Part shown: positions 7,049 through 9,825 of the stretch, one piece after another | How positions within the stretch are numbered: position 1 is the first letter of the stretch | Layout: each line of letters opens with the position of its first letter | Assembly (NCBI GenBank): GCA_012799115.1 | Contig: JAAZLY010000076.1 | Location: forward strand, 1 to 9,825 | Reading direction: 5' to 3' | From: Bacillota bacterium | Lineage (GTDB): Bacteria; Bacillota; Limnochordia; Darwinibacteriales; Darwinibacteriaceae | Length of the DNA stretch: 9,825 nt | The notes under the pieces: model-generated | What the model was told of the DNA's origin: nothing | What the model saw: the letters and a program-made list of their open reading frames with translations, nothing else | The model's database searches: none | Translations under genes and position numbers: made by a program

Positions 7049-7876
7049 TTAGGTTTTCTTATTCGTATTACGCTCCCTGAAGTGCTCTCTAATGAAGCGG
7101 GCAACCCCAGATTCCGTGTTTCTGCCAATGGAGGCTAGGGCCGCTCTCTTTACGTCCGCGTGGGCGTTTTCTACCGCATAACTTTCGGTGCAAACCTCAA
7201 ACATGGGCAGATCATTTGGAGCATCACCGAAGCAGACCAGTTCTTCTGCTCCGCAGAGCTCTTTTAGCCTCAACACTCCGTCTTTCTTCGAGGCTGAAGT
7301 GCTGAAAAGTTCAACATACCATCTGTTTTCTTCATACCTATCCGCGTAGAAATCAACGGTCAGCCCACCATTGGCAGTGAGGTGATCGTGGATCAACTGC
7401 AGCCTTGATGGTTCGCGGGCCGTATACATGGCAAAGACGATCTCTTCTTGGAATATGTCCCTCGCTGCCTTTGGAGTCACTGTACATGACCCATTTTGGA
7501 ATTTCCGAAACGCCTCTTCCTGCGTATTACTGATATGAAGGGCTAACTCACCATCTTGAACTGTTAGCAAAAGACCCTCCAACTCAGAGAGGGCTTCGGC
7601 CTTCTGTAGTGCCCTTACAGCAGAGTCGGAAAAGGCTGTGTATTCTATCAGTCGTCCGTCTTTGGGATCTAGAAGCATACATCCGTTGAGAAGAACCAGG
7701 GGTAGTGTTAGATTAAGTCCACTTAGAATCGGCAGGGCGGAAAGATGGGTGCGGGCAGTGGCAACCGTGAAAGCTAGTCCTTGCTCGAGTAGGTCGTTTA
7801 GGATCGCTACGCTTTTCTCGCTGACTTCCGCCTTCTCGTTGAGTAGTGTGCCGTCTAGATCTGAAATATAGAGAAT
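7049..7876 (-). CDS. Cof-type HAD-superfamily phosphatase with probable ATT start
   Basis: This is a phosphatase of the haloacid dehalogenase superfamily, Cof/type IIB. Translating upstream of the first ATG (7678, codon 67) reveals the missing catalytic core in the same frame: LYISDLDGTLLN with nucleophile Asp6 and acid/base Asp8, then motif II Thr40 in VATAR. Motif III is Lys197/198 in SASKKDG. Motif IV is GDAPND with Asp218 and Asp222. The cap lies between, at about 85-190. The frame is closed by a TGA at 7894-7892, and no ATG, GTG or TTG occurs before Asp6. The best start is ATT at 7876, 8 nt after GGAGG, giving 275 residues, normal for the family. The alternative is an ATG at 7895 in another frame with an indel. 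Substrate is unknown; sugar phosphates, nucleotides or flavin precursors are typical. Confidence 0.85.
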   Translation of the reverse strand: MLYISDLDGTLLNEKAEVSEKSVAILNDLLEQGLAFTVATARTHLSALPILSGLNLTLPLVLLNGCMLLDPKDGRLIEYTAFSDSAVRALQKAEALSELEGLLLTVQDGELALHISNTQEEAFRKFQNGSCTVTPKAARDIFQEEIVFAMYTAREPSRLQLIHDHLTANGGLTVDFYADRYEENRWYVELFSTSASKKDGVLRLKELCGAEELVCFGDAPNDLPMFEVCTESYAVENAHADVKRAALASIGRNTESGVARFIREHFRERNTNKKT

Positions 7877-7884
7877 AGAGAGAA

Positions 7885-7889
7885 CCTCC
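7885..7889 (-). promoter_or_regulatory. Ribosome binding site supporting the ATT start of the HAD gene
   Basis: GGAGG (within GGGAGGT) on the minus strand lies 8 nt before ATT at 7876, immediately ahead of the conserved HAD motif I. It is the main evidence for initiation at ATT rather than at an internal ATG that would delete the catalytic aspartates. Confidence 0.65.
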
Positions 7890-7902
7890 CGTCATCGTAT
7901 TC

Positions 7903-8838
7903 CTAAAACAACGTACGTTGTGATGAGACCAGACTCTTCATGTCCCGATCCGTCACTTTGTCACCGGGTCCAAGTTCACCGACGAGGAGTGGTGAGCTGG
8001 GATTATGGAGACGAATCTGGTCACCGACGACCTTCTGGTTGAAGTTGGCGTAGCAGTAGAGGCAACCATGGATACAGGTATTGTAGGCGCCAATGTCAAT
8101 ACTCGATGCGCAGCCGCATGCCGGTCTTTGATTGGGATCCTTGCCGACACTTAGCTGCTGTCCAAGGATCCGGGAAATGAGGTCAGGGTCAATGCATCTG
8201 CCAGGCCGGACTCCCAAGGACGTTGGAAGATCAATAACTTCGCTACAAGTCTCAAGGACTAAACCATACTCTTTGGCAATGGGAGCAAGGAGCTCGGCTA
8301 GGCATAGTATAGTTGCCTCTGACATCAGAGTCTCTCCTAAGGGACGCATGTTCCTCTCGGTCTTCTTGTAGAGGTCAAGAAAGCTGATCACGCAGCGCTC
8401 GGTATACCCTGAGAGAGTGTGGGCAAGCCTGGAGAACTCCCTCACATGATAGTCCACGGTAAACTCCTTTGTTACGATGATTGGGTCATAGCGCCAGATC
8501 GTTTTTTCTTTGCCTATGCGATTTGAGAGCTCCTTAAAGGATGCAATAACCTTATCTTTCGGGGGAACTTTGGGCTCGACTGATAGTCCGTAGCCAGTAA
8601 TCGTGATCTGAAAGTAGTATCTGTAGTCCTCCAGCAAGTGAAGGCTTTCTAGCATTGCAGTAGGATCCTTGGTCCAAAAGACAATGCAGTCGATGACCTT
8701 GGGAGTTAATGCAATCCTGCTTACTTGACGAGCGTTCATCGGGTTTCTGACTAGGACATAGCCCTCTTGTAGTCGCTTGAAAAACCACCCACTATAGAAA
8801 GCGGGTATATCTGTTCGGCGGCTCACACTGAGTATCAA
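7903..8838 (-). CDS. DUF1848 family protein, radical-SAM-like with C-terminal iron-sulfur motif
   Basis: This 311-residue cytoplasmic protein is recognisably DUF1848. It opens with SVSRRTDIPAFY (4-15) and contains WRYDPI (115-120) and SFLDLYKK (152-159). The C-terminal signature DIGAYNTCIHGCLYCYAN holds Cys255, Cys259 and Cys262 as CX3CX2C, the pattern that binds the SAM [4Fe-4S] cluster in radical SAM enzymes. Here it is near the C-terminus instead of the N-terminus. Further cysteines at 198 (TCSE), 215 (RCID), 241 and 243 (CGC) could hold a second cluster. The reaction is not known. The start is TTG at 8838, 7 nt after GGAGG; no ATG is available before the SRRTDIP motif. It heads an operon with the HAD gene 26 nt downstream. 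Confidence 0.88.
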   Translation of the reverse strand: MILSVSRRTDIPAFYSGWFFKRLQEGYVLVRNPMNARQVSRIALTPKVIDCIVFWTKDPTAMLESLHLLEDYRYYFQITITGYGLSVEPKVPPKDKVIASFKELSNRIGKEKTIWRYDPIIVTKEFTVDYHVREFSRLAHTLSGYTERCVISFLDLYKKTERNMRPLGETLMSEATILCLAELLAPIAKEYGLVLETCSEVIDLPTSLGVRPGRCIDPDLISRILGQQLSVGKDPNQRPACGCASSIDIGAYNTCIHGCLYCYANFNQKVVGDQIRLHNPSSPLLVGELGPGDKVTDRDMKSLVSSQRTLF

Positions 8839-8845
8839 GAGAAAT

Positions 8846-8850
8846 CCTCC
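8846..8850 (-). promoter_or_regulatory. Ribosome binding site fixing the TTG start of the DUF1848 gene
   Basis: GGAGG on the minus strand lies 7 nt before TTG at 8838, just ahead of the family's conserved N-terminus. It is the only well-spaced site for this gene. Confidence 0.75.
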
Positions 8851-9001
8851 TCAAGAATCGATCCGATACTAGGGATTCGGCAGATCGAAGTCGATATCCT
8901 ACATGGGAGTGAAATTATTGGCCGGGGATCAGAGGCAGTCGTAGGCCAACAGACAGGATACGCCGGGTTAGTGAAGAAGTTGACTATAAGGAAACACTTG
9001 T
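8851..9001. other. Divergent intergenic region between DUF1848 operon and esterase gene
   Basis: About 150 bases separate the two divergent ribosome binding sites, so promoters for both directions should lie here. For the minus strand, a weak candidate reads TCGACT, 17 nt, TAGTAT (8893-8865), four of six matches in each box. I find no convincing plus-strand promoter for the esterase. A 12-base palindrome ATCGAAGTCGAT (8884-8895) overlaps the weak promoter. No gene is supported here. Confidence 0.4.
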
Positions 9002-9014
9002 AGGGAGGAGTTAC

Positions 9015-9825
9015 ATGGACCAGAAAATGGAGGGTCTGTCCCTCACACAATTTAACGAAAATCGAGGGTTTGTTCCCTCTGAGATTCTTCAAGATGGTAT
9101 GGTGCTTCAAAGGGATAAACCCATCAAGCTATGGGGAACAGGCTGGCCGGGCGAGTCGCTTTCCATTGTCTTTCAAGAAGGAGCGTACACCTGCACTGTG
9201 GATTCCCAAGGAAACTGGGAGGTAACCCTACCGCCTCACCCGGCAGGAGGTCCTTATGAGCTGCGTATTTCTGGCCAGTCAGACCTGGTCATCAACGATG
9301 TACTCATCGGCGATGTCTGGCTCCTGGGAGGTCAGTCCAACATGGAGCTACCTATCAATAGGACACTCGATCTCTACGAGGACGAGGTTCGGGGGGCGGA
9401 AAATCCCTGGATCCGACAATTCCAGATTCCCATAACCTATAACTTCCACGGTCCAACCCATGAGGTGCCAAAAGGTGTTTGGCAGAGTGTGAATCCCCAG
9501 TCTGTCATGGACTTTAGTGCCGTGGGCTATTTCTTCGCCCAAGCCCATCACAAAAAGTATGGAGTTCCCGTGGGACTTGTCCTAAACGCTGTGGGGGGAA
9601 CCCCTGTTGAGGCTTGGATGAGTGAGGATGTAATCCGGCGTTTGGGAGGCTATGAGGAGATTTTGGCCCAATGTAAGGACGATGCCTTCGTTGAGAATAC
9701 CCAAAATACTGAGACGAAACGTCTCTACAGTTGGTACAGAGAGCTCAAACAGAAGGATCTAGGGCTCAAAGCAGATGCGACGCAGTGGAGCGATCCCGCC
9801 TACGACGACTCCGAATGGGACTCCT
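9015..9825 (+). CDS. Sialate O-acetylesterase-like SGNH hydrolase, 3'-truncated
   Basis: This carbohydrate esterase removes O-acetyl groups from sialic acids or, in many bacteria, from acetylated plant polysaccharides. The visible 270 residues run off the right edge. After a short lead, DGMVLQR (27-33) opens an N-terminal beta-sandwich ending in AGGPYELRISG (77-87). The catalytic block LLGGQSNMELP follows, with the nucleophile Ser108. AVGGTPVEAWMS carries the conserved glycine region of the SGNH fold. The terminal segment WSDPAYDDSEWDS is the start of the jelly-roll insertion common in this family. The expected Asp-X-X-His block is beyond the window. The ATG at 9015 follows GGGAGGAG at good spacing. 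No signal peptide is present, so the enzyme is probably cytoplasmic and acts on imported oligosaccharides. Confidence 0.9.
   Translation, partial: MDQKMEGLSLTQFNENRGFVPSEILQDGMVLQRDKPIKLWGTGWPGESLSIVFQEGAYTCTVDSQGNWEVTLPPHPAGGPYELRISGQSDLVINDVLIGDVWLLGGQSNMELPINRTLDLYEDEVRGAENPWIRQFQIPITYNFHGPTHEVPKGVWQSVNPQSVMDFSAVGYFFAQAHHKKYGVPVGLVLNAVGGTPVEAWMSEDVIRRLGGYEEILAQCKDDAFVENTQNTETKRLYSWYRELKQKDLGLKADATQWSDPAYDDSEWDS

Noticed and set aside
7713..7895. 60-residue minus-strand frame starting at the ATG at 7895
   Set aside because: It covers the same DNA as the HAD catalytic N-terminus in another frame. Its product is Arg/Ser/Thr-rich with no motif, while the HAD frame has clear DLDGT and VATAR motifs.
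8884..8895. ATCGAAGTCGAT palindrome as an operator
   Set aside because: It is a 5-2-5 repeat with no extension and no match to an operator type I know; palindromes of this size occur often by chance, so it is only mentioned within the intergenic entry.
8980..9008. TTGACT as a -35 box for the esterase gene
   Set aside because: At 17 nt spacing the -10 would fall on the ribosome binding site (GGGAGG), leaving no room for a leader.
8835..9110. Minus-strand 91-residue reading frame whose stop overlaps the DUF1848 start as TTGA
   Set aside because: The overlap geometry resembles translational coupling, but the frame starts with TTG inside the esterase gene on the opposite strand, has no ribosome site, and its Cys/Pro/His/Ile-rich composition resembles no protein family.
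1..9825. CRISPR arrays, tRNA or rRNA genes, insertion sequences, phage or toxin-antitoxin genes
   Set aside because: Reading both strands gave no spaced direct repeats, no cloverleaf-like or rRNA sequence, no transposase and no terminal inverted repeats.

Overview
The window looks like the chromosome of an anaerobic or microaerophilic Firmicute. By eye the base composition is mid-GC. Ribosome binding sites are strong GGAGG types, non-ATG starts are common (GTG, TTG and probably ATT), rho-independent terminators are compact, and two families common in Clostridia are present (DUF1848 and a TudS-related DUF523-like protein). The solute-binding protein has a signal peptide but no lipobox cysteine. 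That is unusual for a one-membrane Gram-positive and hints at a diderm Firmicute, but this is inference only.

Layout. Positions 1-1199 (+) hold a major facilitator transporter cut off by the left edge. A long hairpin at 1217-1259 separates it from the convergent peroxiredoxin gene ahpC (1296-1856, -). ahpC has its own near-consensus promoter at 1947-1975 and a perfect 7-1-7 palindrome in its leader. A terminator at 2038-2064 closes a four-gene ABC importer operon read right to left: ATPase (6251-5190), permease 1 (5200-4295), permease 2 (4281-3433) and family 1 solute-binding protein (3379-2090). A second minus-strand operon lies upstream and ends at a terminator at 6439-6460: a DUF1848 radical-SAM-like protein (8838-7903), a Cof-type HAD phosphatase (7876-7049) and a TudS-related putative desulfidase (7036-6482). 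A sialate O-acetylesterase-like gene begins at 9015 (+) and runs off the right edge.

How the genes fit together. The importer, the MFS permease and the acetylesterase fit uptake and deacetylation of plant- or host-derived glycans or related polyols. The exact substrate cannot be read from the sequence. AhpC is a separately controlled peroxide-defence gene. The DUF1848-HAD-TudS operon is the least understood part: two likely iron-sulfur proteins plus a phosphatase in a tight transcription unit. The HAD gene is easily misannotated, because its catalytic N-terminus appears to start at a rare ATT codon placed 8 nt after a GGAGG site. No RNA genes, insertion sequences, CRISPR arrays or phage genes were seen. 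No gene-free gap exceeds about 235 bases.
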